NCBI GenBank assembly: GCA_910578845.1
Contig: CAJTSL010000036.1
Coordinates: forward strand, 1 to 39,868
Direction of reading: 5' to 3'
Length of the DNA: 39,868 bases
From: an uncultured Lachnospiraceae bacterium
GTDB taxonomy: Bacteria > Bacillota > Clostridia > Lachnospirales > Lachnospiraceae
The notes beneath the pieces are model-generated. The model saw only the letters and a program-made list of their open reading frames with translations. It did no database searches and had not been told where the DNA came from. Made by a program: the position numbers and the translations under genes. Shown here piece after piece: positions 1-7,281 of this stretch. Every line of letters begins with the position of its first letter. Within the stretch, counting starts at the first letter, position 1.

Positions 1-20
1 GAACAAATGTTTGCTATGAT
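1..20 (+). promoter_or_regulatory. rarA promoter region with LexA-like box
   Basis: GAACAAATGTTTG at 1-13 fits the Gram-positive LexA (DinR) pattern CGAACRNRYGTTYG at every visible position; the first base would lie outside the window. A -10-like TATGAT follows at 15-20, so a bound repressor would cover the core promoter. The same arrangement occurs at recA in this window, with a box in the spacer directly ahead of the -10. The -35 is outside the window. An AT-rich inverted repeat (33-40 with 51-58) lies in the leader. Confidence 0.55.
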
Positions 21-74
21 ATAAAGTAAAATAAAATGAAAAATAATAAATTCATTTTTCAGTGAGGATTGATT

Positions 75-1424
75 ATGGAACAGCTTACCATGTTTGATGC
101 CATGCCGGATGGCAGAATAGAGACAATTCCCTTAGCAAGTCGTTTACGCCCGCAGACATTAGAAGAATTCTTCGGACAAGAGCATCTTTTGGGGCAGGGG
201 AAAATGCTAAGACAGCTTATTGAGAAAGACCAGATCTCATCCATGATATTCTGGGGGCCGCCCGGCGTCGGCAAAACGACGCTTGCCGGTATCATCGCCA
301 AAAGGACGAAAGCCGATTTCATCAATTTCAGTGCGGTCACAAGCGGCATCAAGGAAATCAAGGATGTCATGAACCAGACGGAAATCAGCCGGAAGATGGG
401 GATCCGTACCGTTCTTTTCGTAGATGAGATCCATCGCTTCAATAAAGCGCAACAGGATGCGTTCCTGCCTTTTGTGGAGAAAGGCAGTATCTTGCTAATC
501 GGTGCGACGACAGAAAACCCGTCTTTTGAAGTCAATGCGGCTTTATTATCCAGATGCCGGGTATTTGTCCTGAAAGCCTTGGAGGAAAAGGATATCATAC
601 GGCTTTTGGAAAATGCGCTGCAAAGTCCTGCCGGGTTCGCTGGCCAGAAAGTCGAGATTGCCAAAGGGCAGCTACAAGCGATCGCCATCTTTGCCAATGG
701 GGATGCCAGAACGGCGCTTAATACATTGGAAATGGCAGTGCTAAATGGCGAGATCACAGAGCATGGAAGTATTGTAGTTACAGAAGAAGGACTGGCTCAA
801 TGTATTAATCGGAAATCACTTCTGTATGACAAGTCGGGCGAGGAACATTATAATATCATCTCCGCGCTGCATAAGTCCATGCGCAATAGCGACCCGGATG
901 CCGCGATTTACTGGATGTGCCGGATGCTAGAGGGTGGGGAGAACCCGCTCTATATTGCCAGGAGGCTGATCCGTTTTGCCAGTGAGGACGTAGGCATGGC
1001 TGATCCGCAGGCATTGCTGGTGGCGGTAGCCGCTTATCAGGCATGTCATTTCCTGGGGATGCCGGAGTGTGATGTACATTTGACACATGCTGTAACCTAC
1101 CTTGCCATGGCGCCGAAATCAAATGCATTATATATGGCATGCGAGAAGTGCAAAGAGCATATTAGGACGGGAACGGCTGAACCGGTGCCTCTCCAGCTCC
1201 GGAATGCGCCGACGAAATTAATGAAAGATTTGCATTACGGTGACGGCTATCAATATGCGCATAATGTGGAAGAGAAGATTACAGACATGGAATGCTTGCC
1301 AGAGTCTATGCGCGGAAGCCGTTTCTATCTTCCGGGCAAGGAAGGCGCTGAGGCAGCCGTACAGGAGAAATTAGAGAGGATCATCGCCTGGAAACAGGAT
1401 AGATCTCATGGGAAGGATAGATAA
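75..1424 (+). CDS. rarA: Replication-associated recombination protein A (AAA+ ATPase RarA/MgsA)
   Basis: AAA+ ATPase of the RarA/MgsA/WRNIP1 family, which acts at stalled replication forks and is related to clamp loaders. Walker A GPPGVGKTT lies at about residues 61-69 and Walker B (VLFVDEIHRF) near 115-124, followed by the sensor region and the C-terminal tetramerisation part; about 449 residues is normal for the family. ATG 75 is chosen because GTGAGG at 62-67 is well spaced; a TTG at 69 is the only upstream alternative. Residues 3-7 (QLTMF) resemble a beta-clamp binding motif, which would suit a fork-associated protein, but this is an inference. The gene stands alone, with a LexA-like box upstream and two terminators downstream. 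Confidence 0.95.
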   Translation: MEQLTMFDAMPDGRIETIPLASRLRPQTLEEFFGQEHLLGQGKMLRQLIEKDQISSMIFWGPPGVGKTTLAGIIAKRTKADFINFSAVTSGIKEIKDVMNQTEISRKMGIRTVLFVDEIHRFNKAQQDAFLPFVEKGSILLIGATTENPSFEVNAALLSRCRVFVLKALEEKDIIRLLENALQSPAGFAGQKVEIAKGQLQAIAIFANGDARTALNTLEMAVLNGEITEHGSIVVTEEGLAQCINRKSLLYDKSGEEHYNIISALHKSMRNSDPDAAIYWMCRMLEGGENPLYIARRLIRFASEDVGMADPQALLVAVAAYQACHFLGMPECDVHLTHAVTYLAMAPKSNALYMACEKCKEHIRTGTAEPVPLQLRNAPTKLMKDLHYGDGYQYAHNVEEKITDMECLPESMRGSRFYLPGKEGAEAAVQEKLERIIAWKQDRSHGKDR

Positions 1425-1465
1425 GAAGGATATAGGAGAAAAAGACATTGTTATACATATGGGAT

Positions 1466-1493
1466 AAGAGGCTGGCACTGCCGCCTCTTTTTT
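1466..1493 (+). terminator. Intrinsic terminator after rarA (first of two)
   Basis: AAGAGGC (1466-1472) pairs with GCCTCTT (1483-1489) around a 10-nt loop and runs into six T residues ending at 1493. It closes the rarA transcript. Confidence 0.8.
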
Positions 1494-1533
1494 AGCGCCA
1501 GGGAAAGACTATGTTGTTTTGCTGGCGCTTTTT
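1494..1533 (+). terminator. Second tandem terminator before spoIIIA
   Basis: AGCGCCAG (1494-1501) pairs perfectly with CTGGCGCT (1522-1529) and is followed by a short T tract to 1533. The loop is 20 nt. It abuts the first terminator, so the spoIIIA operon is doubly insulated from rarA. Confidence 0.65.
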
Positions 1534-1555
1534 ATGGACAACTTTTAACAATTCA

Positions 1556-1584
1556 GTCATAACTTGGACAACGTTTCATATATT
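1556..1584 (+). promoter_or_regulatory. Putative sigma-E-type promoter of the spoIIIA operon
   Basis: GTCATAA (1556-1562), a 14-nt spacer, then CATATATT (1577-1584) resemble the sigma-E elements (-35 KMATATT, -10 CATACAHT). It lies just ahead of spoIIIAA. The spoIIIA operon is under mother-cell sigma-E control in Bacillus subtilis, so position and sequence agree. Confidence 0.55.
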
Positions 1585-1604
1585 GAGATAAGGGGGCGAT
1601 AGTA

Positions 1605-2573
1605 ATGCTAAAGGACGAGATTTTACATATTTTCCCTGATTTTATGCGCAAGAGGTGGGAAAATGTGGCAGAACAGGCAAAGAGGCTACAGGAAATCCGT
1701 CTGCGTGTCAATCAGCCTGTTATCGTACTGATAGATCATGAGGAATGGTTTCTAACGGAAAGCGGTAATCTGACCTGTGATGTGTCGTATGCCATGTGCA
1801 GTAAGGAAAAGGATCTAGAGGCGATTCTTACGCATGTATGCCACTATTCAGTTTATGCTTTTGCAGATGAGATCAGACAAGGTTTTCTGACAATTCCCGG
1901 GGGGCATCGGATTGGATTGGCAGGACAGGTTATTTTAGAAGACCGCGAGCAGATTAGAAATATAAAATACATACGTTATTTAAATATCCGCATCGCGCAT
2001 GAAATCAAAGGAGTATCAGAGAAAGCGCTCCCTTATCTTTATCAGGAAGGAGAGGTGTTGAATACGCTTATTATTTCGCCGCCCGGATGTGGGAAGACGA
2101 CGATGTTGCGTGACTTAGTCCGTAGCTTTTCGGGTGGGAACGCATACGGCAGAGGACGGAATGTCGGGTTAGTGGACGAACGTTCGGAAATTGCAGGAAG
2201 CTATCTTGGCATACCGCAGAATGATATTGGCGTAAGGACGGATGTGATGGATGCATGCCCGAAGCAGGAAGGCATGATGATGTTAATCCGCTCTATGGCG
2301 CCGGATGTCCTGGCAGTGGACGAACTTGGCAGTATCGAGGAGATCGAAGCGATGCATCGGGCAATCCGGTGTGGCTGCAAGATGTTGGCGACCATTCATG
2401 GGTTTTCCATAGAAGAGGCGGGAAGCAAACCGTATATGAAAGATGTCATGGAACAGAGGCTCTTTGAGCGGTATTTGCTCCTTGGCAAGAAAAATAACAA
2501 GTGTATTATAACAGGGATTTATGATAAAGAGAGGAAGTTATGCTTAAACTGGCAGGATGCATATTGCTCATGA
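1605..2573 (+). CDS. spoIIIAA: Stage III sporulation protein AA (SpoIIIAA ATPase)
   Basis: First gene of the eight-gene spoIIIA operon. SpoIIIAA is a secretion-ATPase-like protein (VirB11/GspE relative) thought to energise the mother cell-forespore channel formed with SpoIIQ. Walker A (PPGCGKTT) lies near residues 159-166, followed by a DERSEI element and a Walker-B-like LAVDELG stretch. Its 322 residues match the family. The ATG is preceded by an AGGGGGCGA Shine-Dalgarno. The 3' end overlaps spoIIIAB by 34 nt, indicating translational coupling. It is cytosolic, on the mother-cell face. Confidence 0.95.
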   Translation: MLKDEILHIFPDFMRKRWENVAEQAKRLQEIRLRVNQPVIVLIDHEEWFLTESGNLTCDVSYAMCSKEKDLEAILTHVCHYSVYAFADEIRQGFLTIPGGHRIGLAGQVILEDREQIRNIKYIRYLNIRIAHEIKGVSEKALPYLYQEGEVLNTLIISPPGCGKTTMLRDLVRSFSGGNAYGRGRNVGLVDERSEIAGSYLGIPQNDIGVRTDVMDACPKQEGMMMLIRSMAPDVLAVDELGSIEEIEAMHRAIRCGCKMLATIHGFSIEEAGSKPYMKDVMEQRLFERYLLLGKKNNKCIITGIYDKERKLCLNWQDAYCS

Positions 2574-3058
2574 TGGGCTGTATCGGACTGGGAATGAAGA
2601 AAACAGCGGAAGAAAAAAGGCGTATCCGGGAACTGCGGGAGATCCGGCGGATGATCCAGCGGATACAAAATGAAATCGTATATGGCAAACGGGCGCTCCC
2701 GGAGATCTGTCTTTTATTCGGGCAGTGTATGGAGGAACCATATAGGAGCGCTTTTTCTTCTATTTTCCAGAGGCTGGAAGACAATGAAGGCTGCACGATA
2801 GCGCATATATGGCAAGAAGAGATGGGAGCATGTATGCGGGATCTGCCATTGCAGGAGGAAGAGAAAGAGATACTATGTACGCTTCCGTCTCATCAGGGAA
2901 TTTTGGACAATGCTATGCAGGCTGTTGATGTGGGACAATCCCTGGATGTCTTGACAGAGCATATCAGTCATGCACAGGCAGAATATGAGAATAAAGCAAA
3001 AGTAATCATGAGCATCAGTTTTATGACAGGCATGTTTCTGATTATTTTACTACTATAG
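2540..3058 (+). CDS. spoIIIAB: Stage III sporulation protein AB
   Basis: SpoIIIAB is a GspF-like membrane component of the SpoIIIA-SpoIIQ channel. The 172-residue product has one N-terminal membrane helix (about residues 2-18, rich in L, G, I, M), a long charged helical middle with the family-like RRIRELREIRRMIQRI pattern, and a C-terminal hydrophobic helix (SISFMTGMFLIILLL). GAGAGGAAG precedes the ATG. It overlaps spoIIIAA and is followed after a short gap by spoIIIAC. Confidence 0.92.
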   Translation: MLKLAGCILLMMGCIGLGMKKTAEEKRRIRELREIRRMIQRIQNEIVYGKRALPEICLLFGQCMEEPYRSAFSSIFQRLEDNEGCTIAHIWQEEMGACMRDLPLQEEEKEILCTLPSHQGILDNAMQAVDVGQSLDVLTEHISHAQAEYENKAKVIMSISFMTGMFLIILLL

Positions 3059-3095
3059 AGAACTTCGCAGGCTAAGAAGGGGCATGGTTATTATA

Positions 3096-3290
3096 ATGGG
3101 CGTTAGTCTTATATTTAAAATTGCAGCAGTTGGCATATTGGTAACAATTCTAAGCCAGATATTGAAGCATAGCGGTAGGGAAGAACAATCGTTCCTGGTC
3201 AGTCTGGCTGGATTGATTTTAGTGCTGACATGGCTTGTGCCATATATATATGATTTGTTCATGATGATCCAGGATTTATTTACCATTTAA
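3096..3290 (+). CDS. spoIIIAC: Stage III sporulation protein AC
   Basis: Small two-helix membrane protein of the SpoIIIA complex, 64 residues from the chosen ATG. The SLIFKIAAVGILV start, the central KHSGREEQ loop and the second hydrophobic helix are characteristic of SpoIIIAC. ATG 3096 is chosen because the AAGAAGGGG site (3074-3082) lies only one base from the alternative ATG at 3084 and because family proteins begin at this point. Gene order AB-AC-AD is canonical. Confidence 0.92.
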   Translation: MGVSLIFKIAAVGILVTILSQILKHSGREEQSFLVSLAGLILVLTWLVPYIYDLFMMIQDLFTI

Positions 3291-3358
3291 GTATAGCGGG
3301 TGGATTCTCCTGGTACTTGGAATATATTAAATCATGATTTGACAAGGGAATTTGCAAA

Positions 3359-3748
3359 ATGGGAATGGATATTATTAAAATTGCACTTATCGGAATAGTG
3401 GGTGTTATGTTAGCGGTATCTTTGAAAGGCTATAAAAGCGAATATGGAATTTATATCGGTTTTGCGGTATGTTTACTGATTTTGACCTATTCGGTCAATT
3501 ATTTTACGGGTATTCTGACAGGAATGGAAAGCTTACAGAGTTACTTAGGGGAGAGCTTCGAATATTTATCTGTCCTGTTTAAAGCGGTAGGCGCTGCATA
3601 TGTATGTGAATTTTGCTCCGGCATTTGTAGGGATGCAGGTTATCTTGGCATTGCAGGACAAATTGAGACGATGGGGAAAATGTATATCCTGTTGATTGGC
3701 ATGCCGGTATTATTTGCTTTAATGGAAAGCATTCATGCAATTGCCTAA
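3359..3748 (+). CDS. spoIIIAD: Stage III sporulation protein AD
   Basis: Polytopic membrane protein of the SpoIIIA complex, related to SpoIIIAC. The 129 residues contain an N-terminal DIIKIALIGIVG helix, further hydrophobic segments and the conserved EFCSGICRDAG motif (family form EFxxxICRDAG) ahead of the last helices. ATG 3359 lies 9 nt after AAGGGA; an ATG two codons later is possible. The stop codon falls inside the first copy of a 22 bp direct repeat that brackets the following MITE-like element. Confidence 0.93.
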   Translation: MGMDIIKIALIGIVGVMLAVSLKGYKSEYGIYIGFAVCLLILTYSVNYFTGILTGMESLQSYLGESFEYLSVLFKAVGAAYVCEFCSGICRDAGYLGIAGQIETMGKMYILLIGMPVLFALMESIHAIA

Positions 3749-3759
3749 ATTGGAGCATA
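3738..3759 (+). repeat. Direct repeat, left copy, flanking the MITE-like element
   Basis: CAATTGCCTAAATTGGAGCA plus TA. It matches 3959-3980 at 21 of 22 positions. This copy includes the spoIIIAD stop codon. Confidence 0.85.
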
Positions 3760-3762
3760 GAT

Positions 3763-3963
3763 AATTGTGAAACGAAGTTTTGGCAACTGTACATTATGCA
3801 ATATAGACAAATCGTCACAGGGCCGCTTTCGCTACATTGGCACTCGTAACGGCACATAAGACGCTAGAATACAGCATCTAAGTGCCGACGGTGCCAAAGT
3901 ACCCTGCTCGTGATCTTGTCTATATTGCGCAATTGGGTTTTGGAAAATAGGAGTTTCACAATT
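3763..3963. mobile_element. MITE-like hairpin element between spoIIIAD and spoIIIAE
   Basis: About 201 bp with no gene. The ends are perfect 11 bp inverted repeats (AATTGTGAAAC at 3763-3773, GTTTCACAATT at 3953-3963). Further in, GCAATATAGACAA (3798-3810) pairs perfectly with 3916-3928, then TTGGCAC (3837-3843) with GTGCCAA (3891-3897) and GGCAC (3851-3855) with GTGCC (3882-3886). The whole element can therefore fold on itself. It is bracketed by a 22 bp direct repeat; removing 3760-3981 would leave spoIIIAE's ribosome binding site a normal distance after spoIIIAD. The right arm matches the palindrome at 26179-26219. A structured RNA is the alternative reading. Confidence 0.7.
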
Positions 3964-3980
3964 GCCTTAATTGGAGCATA
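3959..3980 (+). repeat. Direct repeat, right copy, flanking the MITE-like element
   Basis: It differs from 3738-3759 at a single position (T for A at position 11 of the repeat). Its first five bases overlap the right terminal inverted repeat. The AGGAAAGGAG ribosome binding site of spoIIIAE follows directly. Confidence 0.85.
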
Positions 3981-3998
3981 AGGAAAGGAGCGCGCAAG

Positions 3999-5135
3999 AT
4001 GGGAAGGCGGATTCGGATTGTCTTTATGATCATGGCAGTCTGCTGTATCGGGACAAGGCCGATGAAGGTACAGGCGCAGGCGGCATCTAGTATTTGGCAG
4101 GATATGGATATGGAGGAAGCTGAGAGAAACTTTGAAGCCTTGTTCCCGGATTATCAATTTGATGGAGAACAAGTGTTATCATTAATTATGCGGGGAAAGA
4201 TCGGAGAAGCGGTCTTTACACTTTTATCAGGTTTGACTAATGTGGTCAAATCGGAATTTGCACAGATTAGGACGTTGTTTGTCCTGATTTTCATCTTGGG
4301 CATTACGGCAGCGCTTTTTTCTAATTTTGCAGATATTTTCCAAAGCCATCAAGTATCGGATATCGCATTTTACTTTTTGTATTTGCTCCTCATTGCTGTC
4401 TTGCTGAAAGTATTTGGCAGCGTAGCGTCGGTCGTCGGGAAGATGCTTGAACAATTGACAACGTTTATGCAGCTATTTGTCCCGGCGTATCTGTTAGCCA
4501 TAGGCGCTGCGGCGGGGGCAAGCTCTGCTGCGGCCTACTATCAGCTCTTCTTGATGGCGGCATATGTAATTGAGAAATGCTATGTTTCATTGCTGTTGCC
4601 AATTATTTATTGCTTCATTCTATTAAGCGTCATCAACGGCATATGGATGGAGGAGAAATTAAATCTGTTACTGGACTTGCTAGAGAAACTGGTTGGTTTC
4701 GGGATTAAAGTGACAATTGGCGTTATCACAGGCTTTAGCCTATTACAGTCGTTGATTTCCCCAATTGTGGATTCGCTGGAAGCGTCGGCATTTAAGAAGG
4801 CCATTTCCGTGATTCCCGGCATTGGGAATCTGACGGAAGGCATGTTTGAAATGGTAATTGGCTCTGCGGTATTGATTAAAAACAGCATTGGAATTTACAT
4901 TACGATTGTTATGATATTTATCTGCAGCCTTCCTATTCTACAGATCCTGCTTTTATCAGGCGCATTGAAGACGGGGGCGGCATTGATTGGCATTGTCAGT
5001 GATAAGAGAATGACAAACTGTGCGAACAGAGTCGGGGACGGCAGCCTTATGTTGTTAAAAGTAGCTTTAGCCGCGATTGGGCTCTTTATCATTAGCATAG
5101 CGATTGTTACTTGTTCTACTGGCCGGGGGTTGTAA
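3999..5135 (+). CDS. spoIIIAE: Stage III sporulation protein AE
   Basis: Large polytopic membrane protein of the SpoIIIA-SpoIIQ channel. The 378 residues begin with a cleavable-looking signal peptide (R-rich start, hydrophobic core, VQAQA site near residues 24-28). An exported segment and about seven or eight membrane helices follow, with the family-typical VIPGIGNLTEGMFE stretch. The AAGGAAAGGAG Shine-Dalgarno follows the right-hand direct repeat. The stop codon overlaps the spoIIIAF start (TAATG). Transcription must cross the hairpin element upstream, which could alter expression relative to spoIIIAA-AD. Confidence 0.94.
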   Translation: MGRRIRIVFMIMAVCCIGTRPMKVQAQAASSIWQDMDMEEAERNFEALFPDYQFDGEQVLSLIMRGKIGEAVFTLLSGLTNVVKSEFAQIRTLFVLIFILGITAALFSNFADIFQSHQVSDIAFYFLYLLLIAVLLKVFGSVASVVGKMLEQLTTFMQLFVPAYLLAIGAAAGASSAAAYYQLFLMAAYVIEKCYVSLLLPIIYCFILLSVINGIWMEEKLNLLLDLLEKLVGFGIKVTIGVITGFSLLQSLISPIVDSLEASAFKKAISVIPGIGNLTEGMFEMVIGSAVLIKNSIGIYITIVMIFICSLPILQILLLSGALKTGAALIGIVSDKRMTNCANRVGDGSLMLLKVALAAIGLFIISIAIVTCSTGRGL

Positions 5136-5893
5136 TGGGTACGTTAATAGAAGTGATTAAGAGAATTGGGATTTTCATGATTGCAGCGCAGGCGCTCGTG
5201 CATTTTGCGCCGGGGCAGAAGTATGAGAAGTATATGAAACTGATTGTCGGCATTGTCATTTTGTTCCAGTTCATTAAGCCGGTTTATGCGCTTTTTAACG
5301 GGACGGATATCAATTGGAGTGACTGGGATAGTCAAAAGTTTTTGGGTGAATACGAAGGCACTGTAATGGAGCTGGCAGAGAATGTGCCAGAAGGGATAGA
5401 TCACACAGATCCCGTAAGCAAAACCGTAATAAAACGGCTCGAAGAAGAAATTAAATCCAGATTAAATGAAGAAATGACGGGTGGGGATTATCAGGTATCC
5501 CATGTGAAGGTTAGCATGAAGACGATCCCTGTCAGTGGTGAAGATGGCATGCAACAATATGAGCTTGATAAGGTACGCGTCATTGTGAGAAGAGTTTATT
5601 TTCGGGAAGGAGAAAAAGGACAGGAAAGAGATAAAGGACAAGAAGGCGGGCAAGGACAGGAAGGGGGCAGAGAAGCGGGAACAGGAGGAGAAGAGAAAAT
5701 CCAGATCCCTAAGATTAAAATAGAGATTGGCAGTGAAGAAGCAGCGGGGAAAGAGGAGACAGGGAAAGCGGAGATGGAAACCGAGGCTGAAACGGCACAG
5801 ATATTACGGGAGCAGTTCTGTATTGCGTTAGGCATGGAAGAAGAACAGATGGAGGTGAGCGTATATGGAGAAGTGGAAGGGAATGTTAGATAA
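5135..5893 (+). CDS. spoIIIAF: Stage III sporulation protein AF
   Basis: Membrane component with two N-terminal helices (about residues 1-50, including YMKLIVGIVILFQFIKPVYA) and a soluble domain with a ring-building-motif-like fold. Start 5135 is chosen because it overlaps the spoIIIAE stop, follows a GGGGG site, and gives the family-like start MGTLIEVIKRIG. The soluble domain carries an insertion of about 30 residues (nt 5610-5700) rich in K, G, Q and E with KGQE-like repeats before the conserved last part. The 3' end overlaps spoIIIAG by 29 nt. Confidence 0.9.
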   Translation: MGTLIEVIKRIGIFMIAAQALVHFAPGQKYEKYMKLIVGIVILFQFIKPVYALFNGTDINWSDWDSQKFLGEYEGTVMELAENVPEGIDHTDPVSKTVIKRLEEEIKSRLNEEMTGGDYQVSHVKVSMKTIPVSGEDGMQQYELDKVRVIVRRVYFREGEKGQERDKGQEGGQGQEGGREAGTGGEEKIQIPKIKIEIGSEEAAGKEETGKAEMETEAETAQILREQFCIALGMEEEQMEVSVYGEVEGNVR

Positions 5894-6521
5894 AATAACG
5901 CATGTAACAAAATTGAGGAAAGATCAGCTCCTGATTATGGTTTTAGTAGGAATCCTATTGTGTATCATAGCAATCCCTGTCAAAGAGAAGGATACAGCAG
6001 CGCCGTATCAGAAGTCCGGTTTATCGGACGATGGTTATGATACTATGGAAAAAAACCAACTGGAACAGAGTATAGAAGGTACACAGCAGAAGATGTCTGG
6101 CGGCTATGATCTTTCCTATACAGATTACTGGGAGCAGAAGCTGGCAGAGTCTCTCTCTTCTATTGAAGGCGCAGGAGCAGTCGAGGTTCTGATCACCTTA
6201 AAAGAATCGGAGGAAAGGATCCTGGAAAAAGATGTGCCGGAAGAGAGCAGTGAGACTATAGAGAGCGATGCGGAAGGCGGAAACAGGACGGTCACGGAGA
6301 GAAAGCAGGAGGAAACGACGGTTTATACTTTCAATGAAGCGGGGCAGAACGTGCCGTATGTCAGGAAAGTCATACAACCTGTCGTAGAGGGGGTAGCCGT
6401 AATTGCGCAAGGCGCAGATTCGGAAATTGTAAAAGAGAATATTATTGAGACAATTCAGGTATTATTTGGAATTGATGCGAATAAGATAAGAGTAGTAAAA
6501 GGGAAAACCAATAATAGTTAA
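5865..6521 (+). CDS. spoIIIAG: Stage III sporulation protein AG
   Basis: Ring-forming component of the mother cell-forespore channel. It has one N-terminal membrane helix (about residues 21-38) and a periplasm-like domain of secretin/ring-building-motif type. The YTDYWEQKLAESLSSIEGAG motif and the C-terminal VVEGVAVIAQGADSEIVKEN stretch are typical of SpoIIIAG. It has 218 residues and GAGGTGAG before the ATG. It is translationally coupled to spoIIIAF by overlap and followed 13 nt later by spoIIIAH. Confidence 0.94.
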   Translation: MEKWKGMLDKITHVTKLRKDQLLIMVLVGILLCIIAIPVKEKDTAAPYQKSGLSDDGYDTMEKNQLEQSIEGTQQKMSGGYDLSYTDYWEQKLAESLSSIEGAGAVEVLITLKESEERILEKDVPEESSETIESDAEGGNRTVTERKQEETTVYTFNEAGQNVPYVRKVIQPVVEGVAVIAQGADSEIVKENIIETIQVLFGIDANKIRVVKGKTNNS

Positions 6522-6534
6522 AGGGGAGAATGGG

Positions 6535-7218
6535 TTGAAGAATATGATCAAGAAGAATCAGGTGATGATTACAGCGCTGGCAATTATGATTGCAGTTGCA
6601 GGCTACCTGAATTTCGCAGGCACAAAAGTTACAGATGAAGAAATTATGACAGTGAACGGTGAGATTGAAACAGATGATTTAGGAAATCTGGCATTGGCGG
6701 ATGAGGAAGTTGATTACAATGCGTTACTGGATTTATCAGAAGAGGATATCGAGCAGTCTTCTACAGATATCCCCAGCTTAGACAGTGACGTGGAAGTGAC
6801 GAGCACGGATATGTTAGCTGAGGATGAAATCCCGGGAGAAGCGGTCTTTACAACCTCTCCAGGCATATCGACTTTGTCCGGCGCTAAGCTGCAAAAGGAG
6901 CAGACAAGAGCGCAGAATAAGGAAATGCTTCTAGAGATCATCAATAATGCCAATATCAGCGAAACACAGAAACAGGAAGCCGTTAACAGCATGATATCCA
7001 TGACGGATATTGCCGAGAAAGAGACGGCGGCGGAAATCCTGTTAGAGGCGAAAGGATTTGCGGATGCCATTGTCAGCATCGACGGGGATAGCGTGGACGT
7101 GGTTGTGAATACGGAAGAGCTGACGGAGGCACAGAGGGCGCAAATCGAGGATATTGTCATCCGTAAGACAGGCGTTAGCGCTGATTCGATCATTATTAGC
7201 ACAGTTGATGCAAATTAA
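6535..7218 (+). CDS. spoIIIAH: Stage III sporulation protein AH
   Basis: Mother-cell channel protein that binds SpoIIQ across the septum; a YscJ/FliF-like ring protein. One N-terminal helix (NQVMITALAIMIAVAGYLNF) is followed by an acidic linker and a C-terminal domain with ISMTDIAEKETAAEILLEAK and the closing DVVVNTEELTEAQRAQIEDI region. The start is most likely TTG 6535, 6 nt after AAGGGGAG, giving the family-like MKNMIKKNQ; ATG 6544 is possible but lies 15 nt from that site. It is the last gene of the operon. Confidence 0.93.
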   Translation: MKNMIKKNQVMITALAIMIAVAGYLNFAGTKVTDEEIMTVNGEIETDDLGNLALADEEVDYNALLDLSEEDIEQSSTDIPSLDSDVEVTSTDMLAEDEIPGEAVFTTSPGISTLSGAKLQKEQTRAQNKEMLLEIINNANISETQKQEAVNSMISMTDIAEKETAAEILLEAKGFADAIVSIDGDSVDVVVNTEELTEAQRAQIEDIVIRKTGVSADSIIISTVDAN

Positions 7219-7219
7219 C

Positions 7220-7248
7220 TGCACAACGGGAGAAGTTCGTGCTATAAT
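7220..7248 (+). promoter_or_regulatory. Putative sigma-A promoter of deoB
   Basis: TGCACA (7220-7225), a 17-nt spacer and a perfect TATAAT (7243-7248) lie 34 bp ahead of deoB. The -35 matches four of six consensus bases. It would free deoB from the sporulation-specific upstream operon. Confidence 0.55.
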
Positions 7249-7281
7249 AAACGCTGATATCATTTAATTTGGAGGCAAAAG

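Noticed and set aside
59..757. 232-codon open frame antisense to rarA
   Set aside because: It mirrors a conserved AAA+ gene, has no recognisable motif, and would read into the rarA promoter.
2175..2190. GACGAACGTTCGG palindrome inside spoIIIAA, considered as a LexA box
   Set aside because: The half sites lack the four-base spacer and it lies within coding sequence.
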